Shown in pieces: positions 35,062 through 43,310 of a stretch of 64,000 bases of DNA; position 1 is the stretch's first letter; each line of letters starts with the position of its first letter. Both the position numbers and the translations under genes were made by a program. Source of the DNA: Salinilacustrithrix sp003476595 (lineage in GTDB: Bacteria > Actinomycetota > Acidimicrobiia > Acidimicrobiales > Salinilacustritrichaceae); NCBI GenBank assembly GCA_963972525.1, contig CAXAUZ010000005.1:1-64000 (forward strand), given 5' to 3'. Under the pieces are notes generated by a model. The model was not told where the DNA came from, searched no databases, and saw nothing but the letters and a program-made list of their open reading frames with translations.

Positions 35062-35131
35062 AACTGGCAGCGGGGGCGGAACGCGGCGCGGGACGTTCCA
35101 CCCTCCCCGTTCTGGCAGTGCTGTGGTCGCG
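35061..35131. repeat. Palindromic intergenic element with repeated CTGGCAG core
   Basis: Nested inverted repeats (GAAC/GTTC at 35061/35109; GGAACG/CGTTCC at 35078/35094) fill the space between two convergent genes, so it may end both transcripts. The segment at 35112-35131 recurs at 63710-63729 with 1 mismatch in 20, also right after a stop codon. The arms share CGTTCTGGC with the hairpins at NDH-2. Confidence 0.6.
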
Positions 35132-35133
35132 CG

Positions 35134-36132
35134 TCAGCCCGACGAGCCCGCCCTGCGCCGCCGCTTGTTCCGGTACGTGCGGGCGTCGGCCCGGGACAGC
35201 ACCACGTCCGGCGAGGCGTCGTCGCCCGGGGCGATGTAGGCCACCCCGATGCTGGCGGTCACGGGTACCGACCGGTCGTCGACCTCGATCCGGTCGTCGA
35301 GGGCATCGAGCAGGCGCTGACCGAACCGCTCGGCGTCGTGCTCGTCCTCGGCTTCGCCCACCACCACGAACTCGTCACCGCCGATCCTGGCGGCGACGTC
35401 ACCCTGGCGCACGGCGTCGCGCAGCTGGTCGGCCACGTGGACGAGCAGACGGTCGCCGACGTGGTGGCCGTGCCGGTCGTTGACCATCTTGAACTCGTCG
35501 AGGTCGACGAACGCGGCTGCGACCCCCACGCGGCGACGCTGGCGGAGCATCAGCTCGAGCTGGCGGAACAGCAGATCTCGGTTGGCGAGACCGGTGAGGG
35601 GGTCGTGGTCAGCGCGTCGTTCGAGCTCGACGACCAGCTCGGCGACGTGGGCCTCGGCGGCCTTGAGCGCCTCGATGTCGGTGCACGTGCCGAACCACTT
35701 GATGATGTTCCCCTCGCGATCGCGCAGCGGGAGCGCGCGACCCAGCATCCAGTGGTAGGTGCCGTCGTGGCGCCGCAGCCGGTACTCGATCTCGTACGGC
35801 GTGCCCGTCGAGGTCGCGTCCTCCCACAGCTTCCAGGCGAGGGGACGGTCCTCGGGGTGGAACGGCGGGTTCCAGCCGTGGCCCAGGCTCTCCTCGAGGG
35901 TGAGGCCGGTGAACTCGAGCCACTGGCGGTTGAAGTGCTCGTGCCAGCCGTCGGGCCGGGTGATCCACACGATCTGGGGCAGCGTCTCCACGAGCGTGCG
36001 CCACTCGGCCTCGCTGGTCTCGAGGCGGGCGAGCCGGTCCCGGAGGCTGCGGACCTCCGCCTCGAGGGCGCGGACGTGCTCCGGACGTCCACCGGTCGGC
36101 TCGTTCGCCGATCCGGCGGGCTCGTGGTCCAT
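35134..36132 (-). CDS. PAS–GGDEF diguanylate cyclase
   Basis: A 332-aa signalling protein. A short coiled-coil (ALEAEVRSLRDRLARLETSE) precedes a PAS/PAC domain at about 45-160 (LPQIVWITRPDGWHEHFN; HPEDRPLAWKLW; DGTYHWMLGRALP), then a GGDEF domain from about 175. The catalytic motif GGDEF at 251-255 is intact, with the upstream DHDPLTGLANR and DLDEFKMVNDRHGH blocks. So it should make cyclic di-GMP. No EAL domain and no membrane segment are present. CACGAT lies 6 nt before the ATG. Confidence 0.93.
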   Translation of the reverse strand: MDHEPAGSANEPTGGRPEHVRALEAEVRSLRDRLARLETSEAEWRTLVETLPQIVWITRPDGWHEHFNRQWLEFTGLTLEESLGHGWNPPFHPEDRPLAWKLWEDATSTGTPYEIEYRLRRHDGTYHWMLGRALPLRDREGNIIKWFGTCTDIEALKAAEAHVAELVVELERRADHDPLTGLANRDLLFRQLELMLRQRRRVGVAAAFVDLDEFKMVNDRHGHHVGDRLLVHVADQLRDAVRQGDVAARIGGDEFVVVGEAEDEHDAERFGQRLLDALDDRIEVDDRSVPVTASIGVAYIAPGDDASPDVVLSRADARTYRNKRRRRAGSSG

Positions 36133-36276
36133 CCAGTCATCGTGCCCACGTACCTGGCCCGACAGCCAGAGCAGTTGTGCCCATTCCGGACTGACGCGAT
36201 CGAGCCAGACATTTCACCCCAGTCGTCCGCTTCGCCCTCACCGACCGGACCCCGGGGATTCCGTACCCTTGGGACC

Positions 36277-37101
36277 ATGCGCCGCCCGGCCCGCCGATCG
36301 ATGGAGCCCGTCGACCTCGACCCTCGTCCCCGCCGTTTCCCCGTCATCGGGGCGGTCCACGGCACGCCGATCACCCACCTGCCCACCCGCACGGCGGGCG
36401 TCGTCGAGCGGTTCCTCAACTCCCAGCTGCAGGTGAAGGACCGCACCGGGTACGTGCACACGTTCACGGTGGTGCCGGGGGAGTTCGCCATCGACGGCGT
36501 CGCCTGCCTCCCGGTCTTCGGCTCGGCGACGCCGGCCGAGCCCGAGCGGCGCATCTCGGCGTCCGGCTCCATCGCCGTGCGCCACGAGGCCCGGGTCGCT
36601 CGCGCCAGCCGCATCCTGGTGGAGGGCATCCACGACGCCGAGCTGCTCGAGAAGATCTGGGGCGACGACCTGCGCCACGAGGGCATCGTCGTCGAGCGCC
36701 TGGACGGGATGGACGACCTCGCCGCCGTCGTGCGCGACTTCCGACCCGGCCCCACCCGGCGCCTCGGCGTGCTGCTGGACCACCTGGTCGAGGGCTCGAA
36801 GGAGTCCCGGGTCGCGGCCACCGTGCAGCACCCCCACGTGCTCGTCACCGGCACCCCCTACGTCGACGTGTGGCAGGCCGTGCGCCCTGCGGTCGCCGGC
36901 ATCGAAGCCTGGCCCGACGTCCCGATGGGGGAGCCGTGGAAGGAAGGCGTGCTCGCTCGCATCGGCCGAGCCGGCACGCACCCGGGCGCGTTCTGGCGAG
37001 AGCTGCTGGCCAGCGTCACGACCTACGCGGACCTGTTCCCACCCCTCGTCGGCGCCGTCGAACAGGTCATCGACTTCGTCACGGAGATCGACGGCCCGTG
37101 A
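36277..37101 (+). CDS. DUF3097 family protein
   Basis: A 274-aa protein of a family found almost only in actinobacteria and of unknown function. Recognisable blocks are AVHGTPITHLPTRTAGVVER, ILVEGIHDAELLEKIWGDDLR (a Toprim-like acidic patch), VLLDHLVEGSKESRVAA, and VLVTGTPYVDVWQAVRP. It looks like a soluble enzyme with a Toprim-type nucleotide fold, which is inference. The ATG at 36277 has TACCCT 7 nt upstream and no Shine-Dalgarno; the internal ATG at 36301 is an alternative. The stop overlaps the next start by 4 nt. Confidence 0.85.
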   Translation: MRRPARRSMEPVDLDPRPRRFPVIGAVHGTPITHLPTRTAGVVERFLNSQLQVKDRTGYVHTFTVVPGEFAIDGVACLPVFGSATPAEPERRISASGSIAVRHEARVARASRILVEGIHDAELLEKIWGDDLRHEGIVVERLDGMDDLAAVVRDFRPGPTRRLGVLLDHLVEGSKESRVAATVQHPHVLVTGTPYVDVWQAVRPAVAGIEAWPDVPMGEPWKEGVLARIGRAGTHPGAFWRELLASVTTYADLFPPLVGAVEQVIDFVTEIDGP

Positions 37102-37391
37102 CCCGGTCCGAACCGAGTGCCACCGAGACGTTCGCGATCGAGGTCGAGCGGATCAGGGGCGCTCCTCGACTCCGACGACTGGCGGGTTGGTTCCTCATGT
37201 CACTTGCGACCGAGGGCTCAGGGATGACCCCTCCCGAACGCCAAGCCGTTGTGCGCCGCCGTGATGGGGGCGAAGTCGTCGCCCGGATCCCGGGCCAGTG
37301 GGATGCCGTCGCTGGCGCCGACCGAGTCGACAACATCCAGCGCGACCTGGAGTCGATGACGAGCAGTGAGTTCGAGGGAACCTGGCTCTGA
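37098..37391 (+). CDS. Small hypothetical protein, 97 aa
   Basis: Unrecognised. The GTG start overlaps the stop of the DUF3097 gene (GTGA), the usual sign of translational coupling, which is the main support. The sequence has an early acidic segment (SATETFAIEVERIRG), a hydrophobic patch with GWFLMSLATEG, and a C-terminal helix DRVDNIQRDLESM. It is slightly less GC-rich in third positions than its neighbours. No motif suggests a role. A 298-nt non-coding stretch follows. Confidence 0.55.
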   Translation: MTRSEPSATETFAIEVERIRGAPRLRRLAGWFLMSLATEGSGMTPPERQAVVRRRDGGEVVARIPGQWDAVAGADRVDNIQRDLESMTSSEFEGTWL

Positions 37392-37689
37392 GCGATGATC
37401 GTCGTGCCAACCGACTGGCGGTCCAGCGCAGCCGGTCCCTGAGCGCTGGGGGGGTCGATCCGTGACGTGTGGACCAATCGGCTCCGGAAAGGCGCGGGCG
37501 GCCCACACGTGCGGTCCGAACGGTGAGGCATGGACGGATCCGGACCGCTTCGGACGGATCGGTCCACACGCCCGCCGGTACGCCGGAAATCGCTGGAACT
37601 GACCCGCCCGATTCCGGCGACCGTTGCGGGATCATCGACCGGTCCCGGAGCGCTACGGTCCCGGCACCGAGCAACGATCTGGGAGCGCA
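37392..37689 (+). other. Long leader region before the ectoine catabolism operon
   Basis: 298 nt with no credible gene on either strand. It is full of short inverted repeats built on GGTCCG/CGGACC. The largest pair is GTGTGGACC (37467-37475) with GGTCCACAC (37561-37569). TACGGT near 37660 could be a -10 for the operon, and GGGAG at 37681 is the ribosome site. I recognised no known riboswitch. Confidence 0.5.
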
Positions 37690-38877
37690 GTGGCCAGCAG
37701 CTGGAACACCGTCGTGCAGGACGCAACCGACCTGCGACGTCGGCTGCACCAGCGGCCCGAGCTGGGCTGGAGCGAGACCTGGACGGCGGCCGCGATCCGC
37801 GGCGAGCTCGACCGGCTCGGCATCGCCTGGCGGGCCTGCGCCGGCACCGGCACGGTCGCGACCCTCGCGGCCGGGGGCACCGGACGGCACGTCGCGCTGC
37901 GGGCCGACATCGACGCCATGCCGGTGCACGAGGCGACGGGCGCGAGCTGGACCTCCCAGGTCGACGGGATGATGCACGCCTGCGGCCACGACGGGCACAC
38001 GGCCACGTTGCTCGGCGCCGCCCGCTGGCTGCATGCCCATGAGGACGCGCTGCCCGGGCCGGTCACGCTCCTCTTCCAGCCCGCCGAGGAGGGCGGCCAC
38101 GGCGCCCGCGGGATGATCGACGACGGTGCCCTCGACGGCGTCGACGTCGTGTTCGGGTGGCACAACTGGCCCGCCATCCCCTTCGGCCTGGCCGTGTGCC
38201 CCGACGGCACGGTCATGTGCGGCAACGGCACCTTCGAGATCCTCGTCGAGGGCGTCGGCGGCCACGCCAGCCAGCCCGAGGCGACGCGCGACCCGGTGCT
38301 CGCCGCCGCGGCCATCACCGTCGCCATCCAGCAGGTGGTGAGCCGGCGCCTGCCTCCGCAGCAGCCCACGGTCGTCGCGGTCACGTCCATCGACGCGCCC
38401 AGCGCCGCCACCGTCACGCCGGCGTCGGCCCGCCTCGGCGGCAGCATCCGGATCGCCGACGAGGCCGCCCGCGACGAGGTCGGTGCCCTCATCGACGAGG
38501 TGGCGCACCACGTCGCAGCCGGTCACGGGTGCCGGGCCCAGGTCGTGCACCAGCGTCGCTACGGGCCGACGGTCAACCACCCCGGTCCGGCCGCCGAGAT
38601 GCGGGGGGCCCTCGCCGACGAGCTCGGGGACGGCTGGCGCGCCGGCTCGACGCCCGTGCCGATCATGGCGTCGGAGGACTTCAGCTACTACCTCGCCGAG
38701 GTGCCGGGCGCCTTCGCGCTCGTCGGGGCCGATGATGGCCAGGGCCACGACGCCTCGTGCCACAGTCCGCACTACGACTTCAACGACGACCTGATCGCCC
38801 CCGTGGTGCGCATCTACGCGCGCCTCGCCGGCGCACCGCTTCCCGAAACCGAGATGAGAGACAGGAGCACGACGTGA
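37690..38877 (+). CDS. M20 amidohydrolase, probable N2-acetyl-diaminobutyrate deacetylase (DoeB2-like)
   Basis: A 395-aa M20D-type amidohydrolase. Metal motifs are MHACGHDGHTA, FQPAEEGGHGARGM (general base Glu) and GWHNWP, then MASEDFSYYL near the C-terminus, with a dimerisation insert between about 180 and 290. By itself this would be a hippurate/IAA-amino-acid hydrolase-like enzyme. Because it is the first of four overlapping genes that include ectoine hydrolase and diaminobutyrate transaminase, it most likely removes acetate from N-acetyl-2,4-diaminobutyrate. The classic DoeB belongs to a different (AstE/aspartoacylase) family, so this would be a non-homologous replacement. The start is GTG with GGGAG upstream. 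Confidence 0.8.
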   Translation: MASSWNTVVQDATDLRRRLHQRPELGWSETWTAAAIRGELDRLGIAWRACAGTGTVATLAAGGTGRHVALRADIDAMPVHEATGASWTSQVDGMMHACGHDGHTATLLGAARWLHAHEDALPGPVTLLFQPAEEGGHGARGMIDDGALDGVDVVFGWHNWPAIPFGLAVCPDGTVMCGNGTFEILVEGVGGHASQPEATRDPVLAAAAITVAIQQVVSRRLPPQQPTVVAVTSIDAPSAATVTPASARLGGSIRIADEAARDEVGALIDEVAHHVAAGHGCRAQVVHQRRYGPTVNHPGPAAEMRGALADELGDGWRAGSTPVPIMASEDFSYYLAEVPGAFALVGADDGQGHDASCHSPHYDFNDDLIAPVVRIYARLAGAPLPETEMRDRSTT

Positions 38878-40136
38878 ACAACGAGGCCTTCGAGCAGTGG
38901 GAGTCGGCGATCCGCGGGTACTGCCGCGCGTACCCGACGGTGTTCACCTCCGCGAAGAACGCCCGCATGCACGACGAGGACGGCCGCAGCTACCTCGACT
39001 TCTTCGCCGGTGCGGGCGTGCTGAACTTCGGGCACAACGACGAGCGCATGAAGCGGGCGATGATCGAGTTCCTCGAGCGGGACGGCGTCGCCCACAGCCT
39101 CGACACCCACACCGACGTCAAGCGCGACTTCATCGAGCGCTTCGCCGAGGTCGTGCTCGAACCCCGTGGCATGGACCACAAGATGCAGTTCATGGGCCCG
39201 ACCGGCACGAACGCCGTCGAGGCCGCGCTGAAGCTGGCCCGCAAGGTCACCGGCCGCGGCCACGTGGTGGCGTTCAGCCATGGCTTCCACGGGATGACCC
39301 TCGGTGCCCTGGCGCTGACCGCCAACGACTTCTTCCGCCAGGCCGGCGGCGTCCCGCTCGAGCACGTCGTGCGCCTGCCGTTCGAGACGGCGGCGGGCGG
39401 TGGCCTGAAGGGGCTCGAGGCCTACCGGGCCGCGCTCGAGGACGCGTCGAGCGGCCAGACCCCTCCCGCTGCGTTCATGGTCGAGGTCATCCAGGCCGAG
39501 GGTGGCGTGAACGTCGCCTCGCCCGAGTGGCTCCACGCCGTGCAGGAGCTCGCCCGTGACGTCGGCGCGCTGTTCATCATCGACGACATCCAGGCCGGGT
39601 GCGGACGCACCGGTTCCTACTTCAGCTTCGACGGCATGGACCTGGACCCCGACATCGTCACCCTGGCCAAGGGCATCGGCGGCTTCGGCACCCCGCTGGC
39701 GATGAACCTCAACAAGCCCGAGCACGACGAGCACTGGTCACCGGGCGAGCACACCGGCACCTTCCGCGGGCAGGGCCTCTCGTTCGTCGCCGGCACCGAG
39801 GCGCTCAGCTACTTCACCGACGACACCCTCATGAACGACGTCGCCGCGAAGGGCGAGATCATGCGCCAGCGCCTGCGCTCCCTCGCCGACGCACGGGCTG
39901 ACCACGGTTGGGACGTGCGGGGCCGGGGGATGATGCAGGCCGTCGACGTGGTCGACGGCGCCTACGCGAAGGACGTGCAGCGCGAGTGCTTCGAGCGCGG
40001 CCTGCTCATCGGGCCGTGCGGCACCGGCGGCCGCGTCCTCAAGCTGATCCCGCCGCTCACCATCCCCGAGGACGAGCTCGTCGAGGGCCTCGACATCCTC
40101 GAGGCGGCCATCGACGTCACGTGGAGCGCCTCATGA
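38874..40136 (+). CDS. doeD: Diaminobutyrate–2-oxoglutarate transaminase (ectoine catabolism, DoeD)
   Basis: A 420-aa class III PLP aminotransferase. FTSAKNARMHDEDGRSYLDF and FFAGAGVLNFGHND open the fold, GPTGTNAVEAALKLARKVTG binds PLP phosphate, DDIQAGCGRTG carries the cofactor aspartate, and TLAKGIGGFGTPLA the Schiff-base lysine. It is very close to EctB/DoeD-type enzymes that interconvert 2,4-diaminobutyrate and aspartate 4-semialdehyde. The location next to ectoine hydrolase rather than ectA/ectC indicates the catabolic direction. The GTG overlaps the previous stop by 4 nt, and an AGGAG site lies upstream. Confidence 0.9.
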   Translation: MNNEAFEQWESAIRGYCRAYPTVFTSAKNARMHDEDGRSYLDFFAGAGVLNFGHNDERMKRAMIEFLERDGVAHSLDTHTDVKRDFIERFAEVVLEPRGMDHKMQFMGPTGTNAVEAALKLARKVTGRGHVVAFSHGFHGMTLGALALTANDFFRQAGGVPLEHVVRLPFETAAGGGLKGLEAYRAALEDASSGQTPPAAFMVEVIQAEGGVNVASPEWLHAVQELARDVGALFIIDDIQAGCGRTGSYFSFDGMDLDPDIVTLAKGIGGFGTPLAMNLNKPEHDEHWSPGEHTGTFRGQGLSFVAGTEALSYFTDDTLMNDVAAKGEIMRQRLRSLADARADHGWDVRGRGMMQAVDVVDGAYAKDVQRECFERGLLIGPCGTGGRVLKLIPPLTIPEDELVEGLDILEAAIDVTWSAS

Positions 40137-41317
40137 AGGTCCGCGACGACATGCTCTTCCCGTTCGAGGAGTACGAGCGGCGCATCCGCGAGCTGCGGGA
40201 GCGGATGGAGGAGCGCCTGCTCGACGCGGTGGTCATCACTGCGCCCGGCAACCTCATGTACCTCACCGACTACCAGACCACGGGCTACTCCTTCTTCCAG
40301 GCCCTGGTGGTCCCGCTCGACGGCGAGCCCTTCACCATCACGCGTGCGATGGAGGAGTCCAACGTCATCGAGCGCACCTGGGTCGAGCTCACCCGGACCT
40401 ACTCCGACACCGGCGACGCCATCCAGATGCTCGTCGAGTCGCTGCGCGAGTTCGGCCTCGAGGGCAAGGCCATCGGCTACGAGCGCAACAGCTACTTCTT
40501 CCCCGCCTACCAGCAGGACCGCATGGCCGACGCCTTCCGCGATGGCCGGCTGCAGGACTGCTACGGCATCGTCGAGGAGGGGCGCATCACCAAGTCGCCG
40601 CTCGAGATCGACGTGATGAAGCGGGCCGCGAAGGCCACCGAGGCCGGCATGCGGGCCGGCCTGGCCGCGTGCCAGGCCGGTGTCACCGAGAACGAGATCG
40701 CCGCCGAGGTCAGCGCTGCGATGTTCCGGGCCGGTGGCGAGTTCCCGGCGGTGATGCCGTACATCACCTCCGGCCCGCGCACCATGATCGGTCACGCCAC
40801 CTGGGAGGGCCGCACGGTCCAGCCCGGGGAGCACGTGTTCATCGAGGTCGGCGGCTGCTACCGCCGCTACCACACGGCCATGATGCGCACGGCCGTCATC
40901 GGCGAGCTCAGCGACTCCATGCAGCGGGCCCAGGACCGCATGAAGTGGTGCATCGAGGAGATGCACGCCACGGTGCGACCGGGCATGACCATCTCCGACT
41001 TCGACCAGCTCGTCCGCTCCATCATCACCGCCAACGAGATCGGCGCCGAGCTCGTCACCCGGGCCGGCTACTCGATCGGCATCGCCTTCCCCCCGAGCTG
41101 GGACGAGGGCTACATCCAGTCCATCAAGCCCGGCGACAACACCGTCCTGCAGGAGGGGATGACCTTCCACGTCATCCCGTGGATGTGGGGTGTGGACGGG
41201 GACAAGACCGTCGGCATCTCCGACACCATCCGCGTCACCGCCGACGGCATCGCGTCCTTCTTCACCCTCGACCAGGACTTCACCGTCGCCGACCGTCCAG
41301 AGGAGCTCCCATGCTGA
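40133..41317 (+). CDS. doeA: Ectoine hydrolase (M24 fold, DoeA/EutD)
   Basis: A 394-aa creatinase/prolidase-fold protein (M24). The N-terminal half is MLFPFEEYERRIRELRERM and ITAPGNLMYLTDYQTTGYSF. The C-terminal pita-bread domain has GPRTMIGHATWEGR, FIEVGGCYRRYHTAMMRT and YSIGIAFPPSWDEG. These blocks are those of ectoine hydrolases, which open the ectoine ring to N-alpha-acetyl-2,4-diaminobutyrate; metal ligands of true aminopeptidases are partly replaced, as expected for DoeA. The ATG overlaps doeD by 4 nt and the 3' end overlaps doeC by 7 nt. Confidence 0.9.
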   Translation: MKVRDDMLFPFEEYERRIRELRERMEERLLDAVVITAPGNLMYLTDYQTTGYSFFQALVVPLDGEPFTITRAMEESNVIERTWVELTRTYSDTGDAIQMLVESLREFGLEGKAIGYERNSYFFPAYQQDRMADAFRDGRLQDCYGIVEEGRITKSPLEIDVMKRAAKATEAGMRAGLAACQAGVTENEIAAEVSAAMFRAGGEFPAVMPYITSGPRTMIGHATWEGRTVQPGEHVFIEVGGCYRRYHTAMMRTAVIGELSDSMQRAQDRMKWCIEEMHATVRPGMTISDFDQLVRSIITANEIGAELVTRAGYSIGIAFPPSWDEGYIQSIKPGDNTVLQEGMTFHVIPWMWGVDGDKTVGISDTIRVTADGIASFFTLDQDFTVADRPEELPC

Positions 41318-42681
41318 CCGTCATCGACCCGACGACGGGGTCCGAGCTGCACACCCTGCCCGCCGCCGACCGGGGCGAGCTCGATGCCACCCTCGGCCGG
41401 GCCCAGGAGGCCTTCGACGGCTGGCGCCGCCGGAGCTTCGCCGAGCGGGCTGCGGTGCTGCGCGCCGTCGCCGCTCGCATGCGAGACGACATCGAGCGGC
41501 TCGCGCTGCTCATGACCGAGGAGATGGGCAAGCCCATCACCGAGGCGCGGGGCGAGGTGAACAAGGCGGCGTGGGCCGCCGAGCACTACGCCGAGCACGC
41601 CGAGGCGTACCTGGCGACCGACGTCATCGAGTCCGACGCCACCTCCAGCTACGTGCAGTACCTGCCCCTGGGCCCGGTGCTCGGCATCCTGCCCTGGAAC
41701 GCCCCGTTCTGGCTGGCGTTCCGGTTCTGCGCGCCGGCGCTCATGGCCGGCAACACGTGCGTGATGAAGCACGACCCCCACGTCCCCGCCTGTGCGGCGG
41801 CGATCGCCGAGGTGTTCGAGGCGGTGGGGGCCCCGCCCGGGGTCTTCCAGAACCTCCCCCTCCAGACCGACGACGTGGCGACCGCCATCGCCGACCCGCG
41901 CATCCGGGCCGTGTCCTTCACCGGCTCCGAGCGGGCCGGCTCTGCGGTCGCGGCGGCGGCTGCGGCCGAGCTGAAGCCCGCCGTGCTCGAGCTCGGCGGC
42001 TCCGACCCGGCGATCGTGCTCGCGGATGCCGACCTCGACGCGGCAGCCGCGGCCATCGCCACCATGCGGATCATCAACGCCGGGCAGTCGTGCATCGCCG
42101 CCAAGCGGATCATCGTCGAGGACAGCATCCACGACCGCTTCGTCGACCTCCTGCAGGAGCGCTTCGCCGCACTGGTGGTGGGAGACCCGCGCGAGGAGAC
42201 GACCCAGATCGGCCCGATCGCCCGGGACGACCTCCGCGAGAACCTGCACCGCCAGGTCCGCCAGACCATCGACGCCGGCGCCACGTGCCGGCTCGGCGGC
42301 GAGCTCCCCGAGGGCGACGGCTTCTTCTACCCGGTCACGCTCCTCACCGACGTGGCGCCGGGCATGACCGCCTGCGTGGAGGAGACCTTCGGTCCGGTCG
42401 CCGCCGTGCTCCGGGTCGGCTCCGCCGAGGAGGCGCTGGCCCTGGCCAACGACACGCCCTACGGGCTGGCGGCGTCGGTGTGGACCTCCACCGAGCGGGG
42501 CGAGTCGATGGCCGCCGACATCGAGGCCGGGCAGGTCGCGGTCAACGGCGTGGTCAAGACCGACCCCCGCCTCCCGTCCGGTGGCGTCAAGCGCTCCGGC
42601 TACGGGCGCGAGCTCGGCCCGCACGGGATCCACGAGTTCGTCAACGCCCAGCAGGTCTGGGTCGGCCCCTCCACCGCCTAG
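41311..42681 (+). CDS. doeC: Aspartate-semialdehyde dehydrogenase of ectoine catabolism (DoeC, ALDH family)
   Basis: A 456-aa NAD(P)-dependent aldehyde dehydrogenase. GILPWNAPFWLAFRF and FTGSERAGSAVA line the cofactor site, LELGGSDPAIVLADADLD holds the general-base glutamate, and NAGQSCIAAKRIIVE the nucleophilic cysteine. The family is annotated as succinate-semialdehyde dehydrogenase in isolation. Within this operon the expected substrate is aspartate 4-semialdehyde from DoeD, giving aspartate. The start ATG lies inside the end of doeA. A strong hairpin terminator follows 27 nt after the stop, closing the operon. Confidence 0.88.
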   Translation: MLTVIDPTTGSELHTLPAADRGELDATLGRAQEAFDGWRRRSFAERAAVLRAVAARMRDDIERLALLMTEEMGKPITEARGEVNKAAWAAEHYAEHAEAYLATDVIESDATSSYVQYLPLGPVLGILPWNAPFWLAFRFCAPALMAGNTCVMKHDPHVPACAAAIAEVFEAVGAPPGVFQNLPLQTDDVATAIADPRIRAVSFTGSERAGSAVAAAAAAELKPAVLELGGSDPAIVLADADLDAAAAAIATMRIINAGQSCIAAKRIIVEDSIHDRFVDLLQERFAALVVGDPREETTQIGPIARDDLRENLHRQVRQTIDAGATCRLGGELPEGDGFFYPVTLLTDVAPGMTACVEETFGPVAAVLRVGSAEEALALANDTPYGLAASVWTSTERGESMAADIEAGQVAVNGVVKTDPRLPSGGVKRSGYGRELGPHGIHEFVNAQQVWVGPSTA

Positions 42682-42708
42682 GCAGGATCGGAACGGAAGA
42701 TCCGGCAC

Positions 42709-42738
42709 GGTGGGGGTGTTGCAGACAGCACCCCCACC
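42709..42738. terminator. Hairpin terminator after the ectoine operon
   Basis: GGTGGGGGTG, a 10-nt loop, then CACCCCCACC: a perfect 10-bp stem starting 27 nt after the doeC stop and ending 15 nt before the DUF4395 start. There is no T-run, as is common in high-GC actinobacteria. Confidence 0.75.
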
Positions 42739-42753
42739 CCGGAGCCGATCTGC

Positions 42754-43242
42754 ATGCCGACGTCCGAGCTGTTCACCTTCCCCGATCCCGTCAACGAGGT
42801 CTCCGCTCGACTCGTCGCCGCCGGGGTCGTCACGATGTCCGTGGCCGCCATCGCCCTCGACCTGCGCTGGCTCGTGGCGGTCATCGCCTACGGCTTCGTG
42901 GCCCGGGTCCTCACCGGTCCGACCCTGAGCCCGCTCGGCCAGCTGGTCACCCGGGTCCTGACCCCGGCGCTGGATCGGCCGCCCAAGCTCGTACCCGGGC
43001 CGCCGAAGCGCTTCGCCCAGGGCATCGGCGTGGCCTTCTCCGTGACCGCGCTCGTGCTGGTCCTGGCCGGACAGTGGGGCGCGGCCCAGGTCGCGCTCGG
43101 CATGCTCGCCACCGCCGCGTTCCTCGAGGCCGCCTTCGCGCTGTGCCTGGGGTGCAAAGCGTTCGCGCTGCTCATGCGCGCCGGGGTCATCCCCGACGAC
43201 GTGTGCGAGCGGTGCAACGACATCTGGGCGACCAGCGCCTGA
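42754..43242 (+). CDS. DUF4395 family membrane protein
   Basis: A 162-aa protein with about four transmembrane helices, of the DUF4395 family. The start FPDPVNEVSARLVAAGVV and the central RFAQGIGVAFSVTALVLVLAG and FLEAAFALCLGCKAF blocks are typical. Two CxxC pairs (CLGC in the last helix, CERC near the end) suggest a redox or metal role; the family often sits beside thioredoxin-like genes, although none is next to it here. Function is unknown. It is separated from the ectoine operon by a terminator. Confidence 0.85.
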   Translation: MPTSELFTFPDPVNEVSARLVAAGVVTMSVAAIALDLRWLVAVIAYGFVARVLTGPTLSPLGQLVTRVLTPALDRPPKLVPGPPKRFAQGIGVAFSVTALVLVLAGQWGAAQVALGMLATAAFLEAAFALCLGCKAFALLMRAGVIPDDVCERCNDIWATSA

Positions 43243-43257
43243 CCTGACATCGGAATA

Positions 43258-43271
43258 GTTGCACGTGCAAC
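43258..43271. promoter_or_regulatory. 14-bp perfect palindrome before LLM oxidoreductase
   Basis: GTTGCAC-GTGCAAC, in the context ATA-palindrome-GAT, lies 40 nt before the ATG of the LLM gene. Its form resembles MarR-type operators, and luciferase-like oxidoreductases are often under MarR control, but no MarR gene is in the window. Confidence 0.5.
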
Positions 43272-43310
43272 GATGTTGGACGTGGTACACCTTCGAGAAC
43301 GGAGATCACC

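Noticed and set aside
37392..37689. Known riboswitch upstream of the ectoine operon
   Set aside because: Inverted repeats are present, but I could not match any conserved riboswitch core.
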